A stretch of 64,000 nt of DNA from Leifsonia sp. PS1209 (GTDB taxonomy: Bacteria; Actinomycetota; Actinomycetes; Actinomycetales; Microbacteriaceae): contig NZ_CP051154.1 in the NCBI RefSeq assembly GCF_012317045.1, positions 2,046,001 through 2,110,000 of the forward strand, in the 5' to 3' direction. Under the pieces are notes generated by a model, which saw only the letters and a list, made by a program, of their open reading frames with translations, did no database searches and was not told the DNA's origin. This document shows positions 40,664 through 49,191 of this stretch, piece after piece (position 1 is the first letter of the stretch; every line of letters starts with the position of its first letter). A program made the translations under genes and the position numbers.

Positions 40664-41602
40664 ATGCCCCGCACACCCATCGACATCGCCGTCCCGGAGC
40701 TGCGCGGCCGGCTCGCGCTCGTGACGGGAGCGAGCGACGGCATCGGCTACAACATCGCCGCGCGGCTGGCTCGCGCGCACGCGGACGTGCTCATGCCGGT
40801 CCGCAACCGGGAGAAGGGCGAGGCGGCCGCGCAGCGCATCCGCGAAGCCACGCCGGGCGCGTCCGTGCAGGTGCGGATGCTCGACCTCTCGTCGTTGGAC
40901 TCGGTCGCGACTCTGGCGAACGACCTGGTGGCGGAGGGGCGACCCATCGACATCCTCATCAACAATGCCGGGGTGATGTCGCCGCCGACCAGGCAGGAGA
41001 CCGTCGACGGTTTCGAGGTGCAGTTCGCGACGAACCACCTCGCACATTTCGCGCTGAGCGCCCGGCTGCTGCCGCTGCTGCGCGACGGCCGCGCCCACGT
41101 CACCACCCAGGTCTCGGTGTCGGCCAACCAGCACGCGGTCAACTGGGACGACCTCCAGTGGGAACGCTCGTACGGCGCGTTCACGTCGTACTCGTCGTCC
41201 AAGATCGCGCTCGGGCTGTTCGCGATGGAGTTGCATCGCCGCAGCGTCGCCGGCGACTGGGGGATCCGCAGCAACCTCTCGCATCCGGGCATCGCGGCGA
41301 CGAACCTGCTGGCGGCGCAGCCCGGCATCGGTCGGCCGCACGACACGATGGCGGTGCGCAGCATCCGGGGCCTGTCGCGGCTCGGCATCCTGTTCGGCAC
41401 TCCGGAGACGGCCGCGCTCCCCGCGGCGTACGGGGCGACCAGCCCGGAGGCGCTGGGCGGTCGCTTCTACGGCCCGAAAGGGTTCAACCACCTCAGCGGC
41501 GCGCCCGCGGAGCAGCCGCTGTACAGCCGGCTCGCGCGCGCAGAGGACGGCGCGAGGATCTGGGACCTGTCCGAGCAGCTCGCCGGGGTGCGCTTCGGGT
41601 GA
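40664..41602 (+). CDS. SDR family oxidoreductase (retinol-dehydrogenase-like)
   Basis: A 312-residue short-chain dehydrogenase with [12 protein letters not shown] cofactor loop, NNAGVMSPP, catalytic Ser in [10 protein letters not shown] and Tyr-Lys in [19 protein letters not shown]. The long C-terminal region (after 200) resembles the light-dependent protochlorophyllide or retinol-dehydrogenase branch. It likely oxidises or reduces an alcohol/ketone with NADP(H); substrate unknown. GAGGAGAG before the ATG at 40664 fixes the start. It converges with another SDR gene. Confidence 0.88.
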   Translation: MPRTPIDIAVPELRGRLALVTGASDGIGYNIAARLARAHADVLMPVRNREKGEAAAQRIREATPGASVQVRMLDLSSLDSVATLANDLVAEGRPIDILINNAGVMSPPTRQETVDGFEVQFATNHLAHFALSARLLPLLRDGRAHVTTQVSVSANQHAVNWDDLQWERSYGAFTSYSSSKIALGLFAMELHRRSVAGDWGIRSNLSHPGIAATNLLAAQPGIGRPHDTMAVRSIRGLSRLGILFGTPETAALPAAYGATSPEALGGRFYGPKGFNHLSGAPAEQPLYSRLARAEDGARIWDLSEQLAGVRFG

Positions 41603-41641
41603 ACGCCTGGCCCTGACGGCCGCGGTCCCGGCGCATCCCGG

Positions 41642-42421
41642 CTAGCGCAGCACCGATCCGCCCGCGACGTCGAGGACGACCCCGCTGGTCCATGCCGACC
41701 GGTCGCTCGCGAGGAAGACGCACGCGTCGGCGACGTCCTGCGGGGTGCCGAGACGACGCACCGGATGCGTGGCGATCAGCTGGGTCTGGATCTCGGCCGG
41801 GATCATGTCCTGGTTCCGCTCGGTCAGGATGGTCTCCGGCGCCACGCAGTTCACACGGATCCCGCTCGGACCCGCTTCGGCCGCGAGCCACTTCGTGAGC
41901 AGTTCGATGCCCGCCTTCGCCGCCGCGTATGCCACAGGCGACTGCGGCGTCGGACGGCGCGCCGCCGCAGACGACATGGTGATGATCGCGCCGGACCCGC
42001 GCTGCTTCATCCCGGGCAGGACACCGGCGATGGTGGCGAACGTGGCCGTCAGGTTGGCGTCGACGGCCGAGCGCCACTGCTCGACGGTCATGTCCTCGAG
42101 CAGTCCGGGACGCACCGGGTTGCCGCCCGCGTTCGCGACGAGGACGTCGATCGGGCCGAGCTGCGACTCGACCTCGCCGACCATGCGCTCGATGTCGTCG
42201 GGCTCCGTCACGTCGCCGAGCACGACGGCCGCCCGGCCTCCGGCGGCGACGATCCGGTCGCGAACCGCGGCCGCCGCCTCCGCGTCCCTGCCGTGCACCG
42301 CGACGGCAGCGCCCTCCTGCGCCAGCGCCGCCGCGATGGCCGCACCGATCCCGCGCGAACTTCCGGTCACCCACGCGACCCTTCCGTCCAGCAGCGCGCC
42401 GGGGCGCGCAACAGCGTTCAT
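41642..42421 (-). CDS. SDR family oxidoreductase
   Basis: A 259-residue classical SDR with TGSSRGIGAAIAAALAQEGA, ANAGGNP, catalytic Ser in ITMSSAAARR, Tyr-Lys in YAAAKAGIELLTKW, and a DVAGGSVLR end. NADPH-type reductase likely. ATG at 42421 overlaps the stop of a membrane-protein gene as ATGA, so the pair is translationally coupled. Both genes are divergent from a MarR regulator across a palindromic control site, so that regulator probably controls them. Confidence 0.9.
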   Translation of the reverse strand: MNAVARPGALLDGRVAWVTGSSRGIGAAIAAALAQEGAAVAVHGRDAEAAAAVRDRIVAAGGRAAVVLGDVTEPDDIERMVGEVESQLGPIDVLVANAGGNPVRPGLLEDMTVEQWRSAVDANLTATFATIAGVLPGMKQRGSGAIITMSSAAARRPTPQSPVAYAAAKAGIELLTKWLAAEAGPSGIRVNCVAPETILTERNQDMIPAEIQTQLIATHPVRRLGTPQDVADACVFLASDRSAWTSGVVLDVAGGSVLR

Positions 42422-43122
42422 CGCTCCTCCCGCCCTGGCACGTCGTGCCGGTTGCGCGGCAGCAGGAAACCGGCCGCCAGAAGCCAGGCCAGACCGAGGA
42501 AGCGGCCGACCGGCAGCAGGACGGCGAGCGGGGGCAGGACGAGAGCGAAGAAGGAGAGCTCGCTGAGCGCGGCGACGACGAGGCCCGCCCAGGCGAACCA
42601 GCGCGGCGTGAGTCGCAGAATGAGGGCAGGGACGGCGATCCCGGCCAGCAGCAGCCCGAGGCCGCCGACGAACCCGACCCCGCCGATGGCGTACGTGACG
42701 AACGCGAGCGTGTGCAGCAGCGCGGGGGACTGGCCGGAGACGGGCTGCCCGAGTGCCCAGGTCAGCAGCCCGGACAGCGAGAGCAGCACAGAGGCGGCGA
42801 TGCCGCCGAACAGGGCGATCGTGGGCCCCGGCACGCGCACCCCCAGTCGGAGCAGCCTCGCGTAGACGGTGGCAGCGTAGATGCCGATCGGAACGGAGGC
42901 GGCGAAGACGAGGAAGCCGGTGAGCGTGACGGCGTCGCGATGCCCCGAGAAATAGCCGCTCACGGCCGCGGTCGACCCCGTCGGCGACGGAAAGAAGGCG
43001 CCGGCGGCGAGAAGCGGTGGCACGGCGACGGAGGCGATGGTGAGAGCGAGGGCGACGATGCCGAGGACCCCAGCATTGGGCCCGTCCGGTCGGCGTCTGC
43101 GCGTCGCTGGGGTTTGCGTCAT
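42418..43122 (-). CDS. multi-pass membrane protein, DUF4386-like
   Basis: A 234-residue protein with about six membrane segments: residues 20-45, 65-90, 100-125, 140-165, 170-190 and 195-220. It has a positively charged N-terminus (RRRRPDG) and C-terminus. It may belong to the DUF4386 type of membrane proteins. The substrate or role is unknown. First gene of the operon with the SDR gene that follows; divergent from the MarR gene. TTGACT and AATCAT at 17-base spacing (43155-43150 and 43132-43127, minus strand) could be the promoter. Confidence 0.75.
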   Translation of the reverse strand: MTQTPATRRRRPDGPNAGVLGIVALALTIASVAVPPLLAAGAFFPSPTGSTAAVSGYFSGHRDAVTLTGFLVFAASVPIGIYAATVYARLLRLGVRVPGPTIALFGGIAASVLLSLSGLLTWALGQPVSGQSPALLHTLAFVTYAIGGVGFVGGLGLLLAGIAVPALILRLTPRWFAWAGLVVAALSELSFFALVLPPLAVLLPVGRFLGLAWLLAAGFLLPRNRHDVPGREER

Positions 43123-43130
43123 GGACAGAA

Positions 43131-43149
43131 TGATTCACCATATGAATTA
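43131..43149. promoter_or_regulatory. MarR-type operator between marR and membrane-protein/SDR operon
   Basis: TGATTCA and TGAATTA, inverted and separated by CCATA (one mismatch in seven), lie in the AT-rich gap between the divergent genes. The site overlaps the candidate -10 of the minus-strand operon and the -35 region of the MarR gene. Binding is inferred. Confidence 0.5.
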
Positions 43150-43175
43150 GTAAGTCAATGCTCTATTGTGGAGCC

Positions 43176-43643
43176 ATGCCCATCCCGAGCCGACCGGCGC
43201 GCATCGGATTCCTGCTGACCCAGCTCGGCACACTCGCCGCAGAGAACTTCGCAGAGAAGACGCGCGCACTCGGGATCGCACCTCCGGAAGCGGGGGTGAT
43301 GCGCATCCTGGGCAGGAACCCGGGGATGAACCAGCGCGAGCTCGCCGACAAGCTGGGGGTGGCGCAGAGCCGTGTCGTCGCCCTGATCGACTCCCTGGAA
43401 TCCGCGGGCCTGATCGTCCGGGAGCGCAGCGCAACCGACCGCCGCAGCCAGATCCTGTCGGTCACGGATGCGGGTCGCCGCCTGCTCGGCGAACTGCGGA
43501 CCGCCGCGGAGAGCCAGGAGGCCGAACTCGCCGACGGGTTGAGCAACGCCGACCGGAACCAGCTGTACGCGTTGCTCCTCAAGCTCAGCGCGGCGAGGGG
43601 TCTCGATCGCGACGTGCATCCGGAATACCGCGCCGGCGAATAG
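43176..43643 (+). CDS. MarR family transcriptional regulator
   Basis: A 155-residue winged-helix protein (starting MPIPSRPARIGFLLTQLG) with GIAPPEAGVMRILGRNPGMNQRELADKLGVAQSRVVALIDSLESAGLIVRERSATDRRSQILSVT. It probably represses itself and the divergent membrane-protein/SDR operon. The start at 43176 is chosen by the GGAGCC before it; an in-frame ATG-like start at 43158 would add six residues. The ligand is not known; the wing lacks cysteine. Confidence 0.9.
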   Translation: MPIPSRPARIGFLLTQLGTLAAENFAEKTRALGIAPPEAGVMRILGRNPGMNQRELADKLGVAQSRVVALIDSLESAGLIVRERSATDRRSQILSVTDAGRRLLGELRTAAESQEAELADGLSNADRNQLYALLLKLSAARGLDRDVHPEYRAGE

Positions 43644-43711
43644 GGGAGCGGCTGGCAGGGGAGCGGCGGCGCCGGAGAACGTGGGGACTGCCCGGAAGCC
43701 GCCAGGCTGAC

Positions 43712-43717
43712 TAGCGT
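43712..43717 (+). promoter_or_regulatory. -10 element for leaderless SulP gene
   Basis: TAGCGT ends 6 bases before the ATG at 43724; a leaderless start is inferred. Confidence 0.4.
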
Positions 43718-43723
43718 GGGGCC

Positions 43724-45421
43724 ATGCGGCACACGCTGAGGCGCTGGTTCAACCGTAAGACGCTCGGGAAAGACCTCATGGCGGGGCTGGTCTTGGGCGC
43801 GGAGAGCGTCCCGGACGGGCTGGCGTCTGGTCTGCTGGCCGGCGTGAATCCGCTGGCCGGCCTGTACGGCTACCTCTACGGGATGGTCGGTGCCGCGCTC
43901 TTCACGAGCAGCACGTTCATGGCGGTGCAGGCGACGGGGGCGATGTCGCTGGTGATCGCCGACGCCGAGCTGGCGGCCCGGCCGGATCCGGACAGGGCGC
44001 TGTTCACCCTGGCCGTGCTGACAGGGGTTGCGATGATCGTCGCCGGGCTCCTGGGTGGCGGCCGCCTGGTGCGTTTCGTGCCCACGGCGGTCATGACGGG
44101 ATTCATCACGGCCGTCGGGCTGAACATCGTCCTCGGGCAGCTGCCGAATCTGACGGGCTACGACGCGCGCGGAGCGAACCGCATCGTGCGGACAGTGGAC
44201 CTGCTCGTGCACATCGGCCAGTGGAGCGTGCCCGCCGTGATCGTCGGTGCAGTCACCATTCTCACCATCGTCGTGCTCCAGCCCACGCCCGTCGGCGGTC
44301 TGGGGCTCGTCGTCGCCGTCGTCCTCGGCTCGGTCGTCGCCGTGCTCCTCAACCTGTGGGTGCAGGCGCAGGTGACGGTGCTGGGCGATAGCGTCACCGT
44401 CCCTGCGGGGCTTCCCGGTCCCGTCCTCCCGTCGCTCGGGGACGTGCCGACCCTGATCGTCCCGGCGATCTCACTCGCGTTCGTCGGCCTGGTGCAGGGT
44501 GCAGGCGTCTCGGCGGGCATTCCGACGGCGGACGGCAAGCCGGCGGACGCATCCCGGGACTTCATCGGCCAGGGCGTCGGCAACATCGTCTCCGGCGTAT
44601 TCCGCGGGATGCCCGTCGGCGGGTCGATGTCGGCGTCGGCGCTCCTGGTGTCCGCGGGCGCACGCACCCGGCTGTCGCTGCTGATCTCCGGCGCGGTGAT
44701 GGCGCTGGTGATCCTGCTGGCCTCCGTGCCCGTCGCGCATACCGCGATGCCGGCGCTGGCGGGGCTGCTCATCGTGGTGGGCGTGACGTCGATCCGGCCC
44801 GCCCGCATCGCCGCCGTCGTGAAGGGCGGCGCACTGCAGACCGCCATCATGGCCGTGACCTTCATCCTGACTCTGCTGATCCCGTTGCAGTTCGCCGTCC
44901 TGGTCGGTGTCGGGCTGGGCATCGTCCTGTTCGTGGCACAGCAGTCCACCCGGGTCCGCGTCCGGCAGGTGATCATCGACGCCAGGGGCCGGATGCGCGA
45001 ATCCGACCCGCCCGCCGAGATCCCCGGGCACTCCGTGGTGATCCTGCGGCCGTACGGGAGCCTGTTCTTCGCGAGCGCGCCGCTGTTCGAGCAGCAGCTC
45101 CCCGCGGTGACGGCTCGCTCGGCTGGGTCGGTGGTGATCATCCGGCTCCGCGGCGCCGAACAGCTCGACCTGGCGCTCGTGGAGGTGCTGCGCCGGCTCG
45201 CCGCGTCCCTCGCGGCGGTGGGGTCCTCGCTCAAGCTGGTGGTGAGCGAACCGGAAGTGCAGCTCCAGATCGTCGCCTCCGGTCTCGCGGACGAACTGGG
45301 CGCGCAGAACATCTACAAGGGCGACGAATGGGTGGGCCGCGCGGTCCGCCGCGCCAATCGGGATGCGCTCGCGTCGGTCGGCGTGCCGGGGGAGAGCGGT
45401 GCACAGGGGGAGAGCGAATGA
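43724..45421 (+). CDS. SulP family anion permease with STAS domain
   Basis: A 565-residue transporter. Residues 1-410 are about ten to fourteen membrane segments with SulP hallmarks: DLMAGLVLGAESVPDGLASGLLAGVNPLAGLYGYLYGM, TAVGLNIVLGQL and the GKPADASRDFIGQGVGNIVSGVFRGMPVGGSMSASAL segment. Residues about 430-560 are a cytoplasmic STAS domain (VVILRPYGSLFFASAPLFEQQLP). Members carry sulfate, bicarbonate or other anions, generally by proton symport; the substrate is not certain. It shares an ATGA overlap with the DUF389 gene. Confidence 0.9.
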   Translation: MRHTLRRWFNRKTLGKDLMAGLVLGAESVPDGLASGLLAGVNPLAGLYGYLYGMVGAALFTSSTFMAVQATGAMSLVIADAELAARPDPDRALFTLAVLTGVAMIVAGLLGGGRLVRFVPTAVMTGFITAVGLNIVLGQLPNLTGYDARGANRIVRTVDLLVHIGQWSVPAVIVGAVTILTIVVLQPTPVGGLGLVVAVVLGSVVAVLLNLWVQAQVTVLGDSVTVPAGLPGPVLPSLGDVPTLIVPAISLAFVGLVQGAGVSAGIPTADGKPADASRDFIGQGVGNIVSGVFRGMPVGGSMSASALLVSAGARTRLSLLISGAVMALVILLASVPVAHTAMPALAGLLIVVGVTSIRPARIAAVVKGGALQTAIMAVTFILTLLIPLQFAVLVGVGLGIVLFVAQQSTRVRVRQVIIDARGRMRESDPPAEIPGHSVVILRPYGSLFFASAPLFEQQLPAVTARSAGSVVIIRLRGAEQLDLALVEVLRRLAASLAAVGSSLKLVVSEPEVQLQIVASGLADELGAQNIYKGDEWVGRAVRRANRDALASVGVPGESGAQGESE

Positions 45422-46413
45422 ACTCGGCCGCGGACATGCGTGCCGCCGTCTTCTTCGAGGGTGTGCAGGCGTCGTCGAAGTTCAGCCGGTTCTGGCTGCT
45501 GCTGTGCCTATCGTCCGTGATCGCCGCATCCGGTGTCGTCGGCGACTCAGCAGCCACCGTCATCGGCGCGATGATCGTGGCCCCGCTGATGACCCCGATC
45601 CTCGGGATCGTGCTGGCCACGGTCACCGGCGACAGACGCAACCTCCTGCTGAGCTGGATCCTGGTCGTTTGCGGCGCGGCCACGGCGGTCGCGATCGGCT
45701 ACCTGGTCGGCCTGCTGGTCGCCGCCCCCGTGGTGGCCGCCACGAACAGCCAGGTCGCCGCGCGGGTCTCGCCGAGCCTGATCGACCTCCTGGCCGCGCT
45801 CGCGACGGGCGCGGTCGGCGCGGTGGCACTGGTCCGGAAGGACATCTCCGACACGCTGCCGGGCGTCGCGATCGCGATCTCGCTCGTTCCGCCGCTCTCT
45901 GTGGTCGGCCTGACACTGGAGTCCGGCTCGTGGAGCGAGGCTGCCGGCGCACTGCTGCTGTTCGGCGCGAACGTCGCGGCGATCCTCGCCACCGGGGTCA
46001 TCATCCTCACCGGCTACCGGATCGGCTCGGCCGCACGCGACGCCCGGACCACCACGGGGGAGTCGCTGGTCAAACGAGGCTGGGGGAGGCGCCACCGTGC
46101 GATCCTCTCCATCGTGGTGACGCTGCTGATCATCGGCGTTCCCCTGGCCATCACCTCCGCCCGTTTCACCGACCAGGAACTGCTGGAGAACTCCATCCGG
46201 CAGGCGGCCCAGCCGTGGGCGCAACAGAACGGCTGGGAGATCACCCAGCTCACGGCGACCAACACCGACGCCATCCTGACCCTCACCGGTGAGCCGCCGA
46301 TCCCCGAAACGAGTTCGCTGGAGGACGTGCTGAAAGCGCAGGGGATCGACCCGGCGCAGGTCACGGTGCGGTTCGTTCCCGCGTACACGGTTCAGTTGGG
46401 TGGCGACGGGTGA
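45418..46413 (+). CDS. DUF389 domain membrane protein
   Basis: A 331-residue membrane protein with the DUF389 core in residues 15-180: KFSRFWLLLCLSSVIAASGVVGDSAATVIGAMIVAPLMTPILGIVLATVTGD and AALATGAVGAVALVRKDISDTLPGVAIAISLVPPLSVVGLTLE. A C-terminal soluble or extracytoplasmic beta/alpha segment follows (after 250). DUF389 proteins are putative transporters. It is translated in coupling with the SulP gene, suggesting both act on a common ion or at a common stress. Confidence 0.88.
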   Translation: MNSAADMRAAVFFEGVQASSKFSRFWLLLCLSSVIAASGVVGDSAATVIGAMIVAPLMTPILGIVLATVTGDRRNLLLSWILVVCGAATAVAIGYLVGLLVAAPVVAATNSQVAARVSPSLIDLLAALATGAVGAVALVRKDISDTLPGVAIAISLVPPLSVVGLTLESGSWSEAAGALLLFGANVAAILATGVIILTGYRIGSAARDARTTTGESLVKRGWGRRHRAILSIVVTLLIIGVPLAITSARFTDQELLENSIRQAAQPWAQQNGWEITQLTATNTDAILTLTGEPPIPETSSLEDVLKAQGIDPAQVTVRFVPAYTVQLGGDG

Positions 46414-46480
46414 CGCCCTCGGCGTGACCTCAAGCTTCAACGTTCGGCTGGGTTCCCGTGCCCCCGGAGCAGGGAATGCG

Positions 46481-46876
46481 TCAACAGTTGCGGAGCCAAG
46501 CGACGTCCGCTCCGACCGCGGATGTGCCGCCGAGAATCGTCACCGATGACGGTCGGAGGCGCTGGATTGCGCGGAAGGTGTCGACGGGGACGCAACCGCC
46601 CGGAACGGTGGCCAGCGTCGCGCCGGTCCGTCCGGCGAGCGGGGCGGCCGCGAGGGCATCCGGAAAGTTTTGACCGGTGGTCAAATAGATATGCGTCGAC
46701 GGTGTCCCGAACCCTTTGAGCACGGCCGCAGAGACGGCATAGCGATCCGCACCGCCGTAGCGAGTGGTCGCAGCGATGCCACGCAATCCGGCCAGGATCC
46801 CGTCGCTGACGGCTGCCGTGAGTGATGCTACGCGAACGCACGCCCGCGCCGATGTCCCGCGAAGGGGGCGGGCTGG
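46481..46876 (-). pseudogene. remnant of a cell-wall-binding-repeat (CW_binding_2) protein
   Basis: The frame encodes about one CW_binding_2 repeat: RYGGADRYAVSAAVL, STHIYLTTGQNFPDALAAAPLAG, VTILGGTSAVGADVAWLRNC then stop. The upstream in-frame part (VASLTAAVSDGILAGL) continues the likeness, but no ATG or GTG start, signal peptide or further repeat is present; a TGA closes the frame at 46877-46879. Such proteins normally have three repeats and an export signal. This looks like a decayed 3' end. A TTG at 46786 could start a 101-residue fragment, which I think unlikely to function. Confidence 0.6.
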
Positions 46877-46927
46877 TCAACTAGCTGACATAATGTGCAT
46901 TATCAGCTACAGGCTGTCTGGAGTTGG

Positions 46928-47392
46928 CTACCGCGCGAGATACCGCTCCAACGCGTCGAGGAGGCCACGCGTGCCGGCCTCGCGTCCGTCGCCGTCCGCC
47001 CAGAATCGATCGAAGAAGATGCCGTGCTCGATGTGCGTGAAGCGCGTGCCCCCGGCAATGGGCTCGAACTCCAGCGATGCGAGCGACGTGGACATGTGCT
47101 CTCCGTCGAGCCACATGTCGTACGTGGTGACGATGCGTGAGTGCTCGACGATGTCCGTGTAGGTCGCCTCGTATCGCGACAGCGGTCCGTTGTGGAACTG
47201 GCCTTCGTCGATGTCGCGCCCGCCGACGCGGAAGTCGAAGACCCACACACGGGCCTCGGCCTCGTCACCTGCTCCCCACCAGCTCCGCTTCTGCTGTTCG
47301 TCCGCGAACGCTCCCCACACCTTCTCGACCGGTGCGGGATAGTCGCGGGTGAGGGTGAAGCCGGAGCGTGCGAGCCTGCGTTCGTGTGTCAC
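46928..47392 (-). CDS. SRPBCC/AHSA1-like protein
   Basis: A 154-residue START-like lipid/ligand-binding fold: FTLTRDYPAPVEKVWGAFADEQQKRSWWGAG, WVFDFRVGGRD, TYDMWLDGEHMSTSLASLEFEPIAGGTRFTHIEHG and RYLAR end. The AHSA1-type family is common beside ArsR regulators; this is the third gene of an arsR/DHFR-like/AHSA1 operon (9 bases after the previous stop). The role is likely ligand binding or hydrolysis; unknown. Confidence 0.9.
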   Translation of the reverse strand: MTHERRLARSGFTLTRDYPAPVEKVWGAFADEQQKRSWWGAGDEAEARVWVFDFRVGGRDIDEGQFHNGPLSRYEATYTDIVEHSRIVTTYDMWLDGEHMSTSLASLEFEPIAGGTRFTHIEHGIFFDRFWADGDGREAGTRGLLDALERYLAR

Positions 47393-47401
47393 GTGGGTCT
47401 C

Positions 47402-48046
47402 CTATCGGGTCAGGGTGACGTGGATCACGCCGCTCTCGGCGACTTCCGACGTCACGGTGTGCGTGGTGTCGAAGCCGCTGAGGTCGTCCCAGAGCCGATG
47501 GCCGCGACCGAGGAAGACGGGGGCGATCATGAGGTGCAGGTCGTCGACGAGTCCGGCGTCCAGTGCTGCGCGCGCCGTGCCGTAGCCGCCTCCGATGCGC
47601 ACATCCAGGCCGCCCGCCGCATCGCGCGCCTCGCGGAGGACGTCGTCGATGGCGGCGTCGCGGAAGTGGAACGTCGTGCCGCCCTCCATCGCGATCGAGG
47701 GGCGCGGTGCGGAGTGGGTCAGCACGTAGACCGGGGTATGGAACGGCGGATTCGGACCCCACCAGCCCGTCCAGTCTGAATCGGTGGGATGGGCGTGGAG
47801 TCCGAACATCCCGGCGCCCATGATTTCGGCGCCGATGCCGTCGAAGAACGCGGCACCGTAGCGGTCGTCGACTCCGGTGGTGCCTCGCCCACTGGTGTCG
47901 CCGAAGATCTTTTCGCGGAAGGTGCGGGTCGCGGTGTACGCGGCGGTGAGCCGGCTCCAATCCTCGCCCATCGGGTTGTCGGGCGTCTGGTCGGCTGGGG
48001 TGAAGCCATCGATGGACGTGAAGAGATCCATGCGGACACGGGACAT
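47402..48046 (-). CDS. dihydrofolate reductase family protein (RibD C-terminal fold)
   Basis: A 214-residue protein of the DHFR/RibD-C superfamily. It starts MSRVRMDLFTSIDGFTPADQTPDNPMGEDWSRLT and has MGAGMFGLHAHP, the cofactor-site IGGGYGTARAALDAGLVDDLHLMIAPVFLGRGHRLWD. Family members use NADPH and often lie in small operons with ArsR proteins; substrates are mostly unknown. AGAAGGAGAACTGAC directly before the ATG at 48046 is the ribosome site. Its start is one base away from the arsR stop. Confidence 0.9.
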   Translation of the reverse strand: MSRVRMDLFTSIDGFTPADQTPDNPMGEDWSRLTAAYTATRTFREKIFGDTSGRGTTGVDDRYGAAFFDGIGAEIMGAGMFGLHAHPTDSDWTGWWGPNPPFHTPVYVLTHSAPRPSIAMEGGTTFHFRDAAIDDVLREARDAAGGLDVRIGGGYGTARAALDAGLVDDLHLMIAPVFLGRGHRLWDDLSGFDTTHTVTSEVAESGVIHVTLTR

Positions 48047-48047
48047 G

Positions 48048-48386
48048 TCAGTTCTCCTTCTGGGTTGCGCGGGCGAGGTGGATGCCGAGCCTGTCGGCCT
48101 GGTGTTCCGCGGGGGTGCGCTGCTCACCGAGCCACAGCTGCAGCACGTCGAGAGCGCCCGGACGCAGGCTCACCGTACGGACACGGCCCTGCTTCTCCGA
48201 CACGATCACCCCTGCGTCCTCGAGCACCCCGAGGTGCTGCACGAACGACGGCAGGGTCATCGCGAACGGCTCGGCCAGCTCAGACACCACCGCCGGAGAC
48301 ACGGCGAGACGCTCGACGACAGCTCGGCGCGTAGGATCCGCGAGCGCGCGGAGTACGGCGTCGACCTCATCGTAATACTTTGGCAT
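48048..48386 (-). CDS. ArsR family transcriptional regulator
   Basis: A 112-residue winged-helix protein: YYDEVDAVLRALADPTRRAVVERLAVSPAVVSELAEPFAMTLPSFVQHLGVLEDAGVIVSEKQGRVRTVSLRPG. It lacks the classical CVC metal site in the recognition helix region (there is no cysteine), so metal sensing is unlikely. It heads an operon with the DHFR-like and AHSA1-like genes. A palindrome (48376-48397) overlaps its start codon and points to autoregulation. Start ATG at 48386. Confidence 0.92.
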   Translation of the reverse strand: MPKYYDEVDAVLRALADPTRRAVVERLAVSPAVVSELAEPFAMTLPSFVQHLGVLEDAGVIVSEKQGRVRTVSLRPGALDVLQLWLGEQRTPAEHQADRLGIHLARATQKEN

Positions 48387-48397
48387 TTGCCTAAGTA
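48376..48397. promoter_or_regulatory. ArsR autoregulatory palindrome
   Basis: An interrupted inverted repeat: arms TACTT/AAGTA and GGCA/TGCC around a central TT, with a non-pairing T at the same position in each arm. It spans the start codon (48384-48386). The symmetry is seen; binding is inferred. Confidence 0.65.
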
Positions 48398-48503
48398 TAG
48401 TCAGAGCAGCGGGTCGGTTCGCAAGCCCCATCCGTCAGCGGGTGATCCCCGCTGTGCCACCGAAGAGGAGTTCCACACCTTCTCCCCCTGCAAGACTGCG
48501 TGG

Positions 48504-48677
48504 ATGCACATCGAGGACCTGCAGCACGAGGTCGAGTCGGTCTCGGAATACTACGCCGAGCGTCACACGATCGCACAGGTGCTGCTTATCGCCGAACGCT
48601 TCAGGATCGACCTCGCGGACGAGGTCGACCGCAAATGGCTTGTGTGGAAGAAGCCGACGCGCGACGCCGAGGCGTGA
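48504..48677 (+). CDS. small hypothetical protein, uncertain
   Basis: An open frame of 57 codons with helical character: MHIEDLQHEVESVSEYYAER, HTIAQVLLIAERFRIDLADEVDRKWLVWKKP. It could be a genuine short helical protein, but there is no good ribosome site, and the frame continues upstream without stop. Listed because its composition looks protein-like. Alternatively part of a non-coding gap between two minus-strand genes. Confidence 0.35.
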   Translation: MHIEDLQHEVESVSEYYAERHTIAQVLLIAERFRIDLADEVDRKWLVWKKPTRDAEA

Positions 48678-48681
48678 TGGG

Positions 48682-49191
48682 TCACTGAGCGCATTCCTGC
48701 GACTGCTCGGTGATGATCCAGCTCGCTCCCCCACGTTTCATGACGACCGTGCCGCAATCGCCCGAGGCCAGATAGGTGACGAAGAGTGTGGCATCCGTCG
48801 ATGTCTCGTGCTGGACCGCGACGTCGACGGATGCGTCATCGCCGACCGCTCGGTAGAGCGCAGCCGTCGCGGCGATCATCTCTTCACAACTGCCGACCGG
48901 CGTGGGCACTGTGCCGTTGAGTTCCGCGATCATGCGCGCAATGAGATCCGGTGAGAGTGCAGCACAGGCCGCATCGACGTCGGGCGTACGTGAGGCCGTG
49001 AGCCAGGCGAGATAACTCTCGACGGCCCCTGACGCGGCCTGATCGGTCGGAGCGGGAGAAGTCGGCGCCTGGGTCACCACAGCAGCAGGTGACGGCGTTG
49101 CGGTCGGCGCCGTCGCACACCCGCTCAGTGCCATTAGCGCGATGAGCCCTATGCCCGCCACATCCAGAGATCGCCTGCCCCACGAAGTCAT
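48682..49191 (-). CDS. secreted lipoprotein of unknown function
   Basis: A 169-residue lipoprotein. The signal is RRSLDVAGIGLIALMALSGC with lipobox LSGC (Cys24), then an unstructured Ala/Thr/Pro/Ser linker (25-55). The mature part is a small NTF2-like or similar domain with paired cysteines (AACAAL, SCEEM, GDCGT, QECAQ). A -10-like CATGAT (49203-49198, minus strand) 6 bases before the ATG suggests leaderless transcription. Lnt in this window could acylate it. The function is unknown. Confidence 0.8.
   Translation of the reverse strand: MTSWGRRSLDVAGIGLIALMALSGCATAPTATPSPAAVVTQAPTSPAPTDQAASGAVESYLAWLTASRTPDVDAACAALSPDLIARMIAELNGTVPTPVGSCEEMIAATAALYRAVGDDASVDVAVQHETSTDATLFVTYLASGDCGTVVMKRGGASWIITEQSQECAQ

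Noticed and set aside
46786..46786. TTG start giving a 101-residue cell-wall-binding protein
   Set aside because: No signal peptide and in-frame similarity continues upstream of it, so it is more likely a remnant.
48435..48734. Minus-strand frame across 48435-48734
   Set aside because: No ribosome site or recognisable domain; overlaps the lipoprotein 3' end and looks like a shadow.
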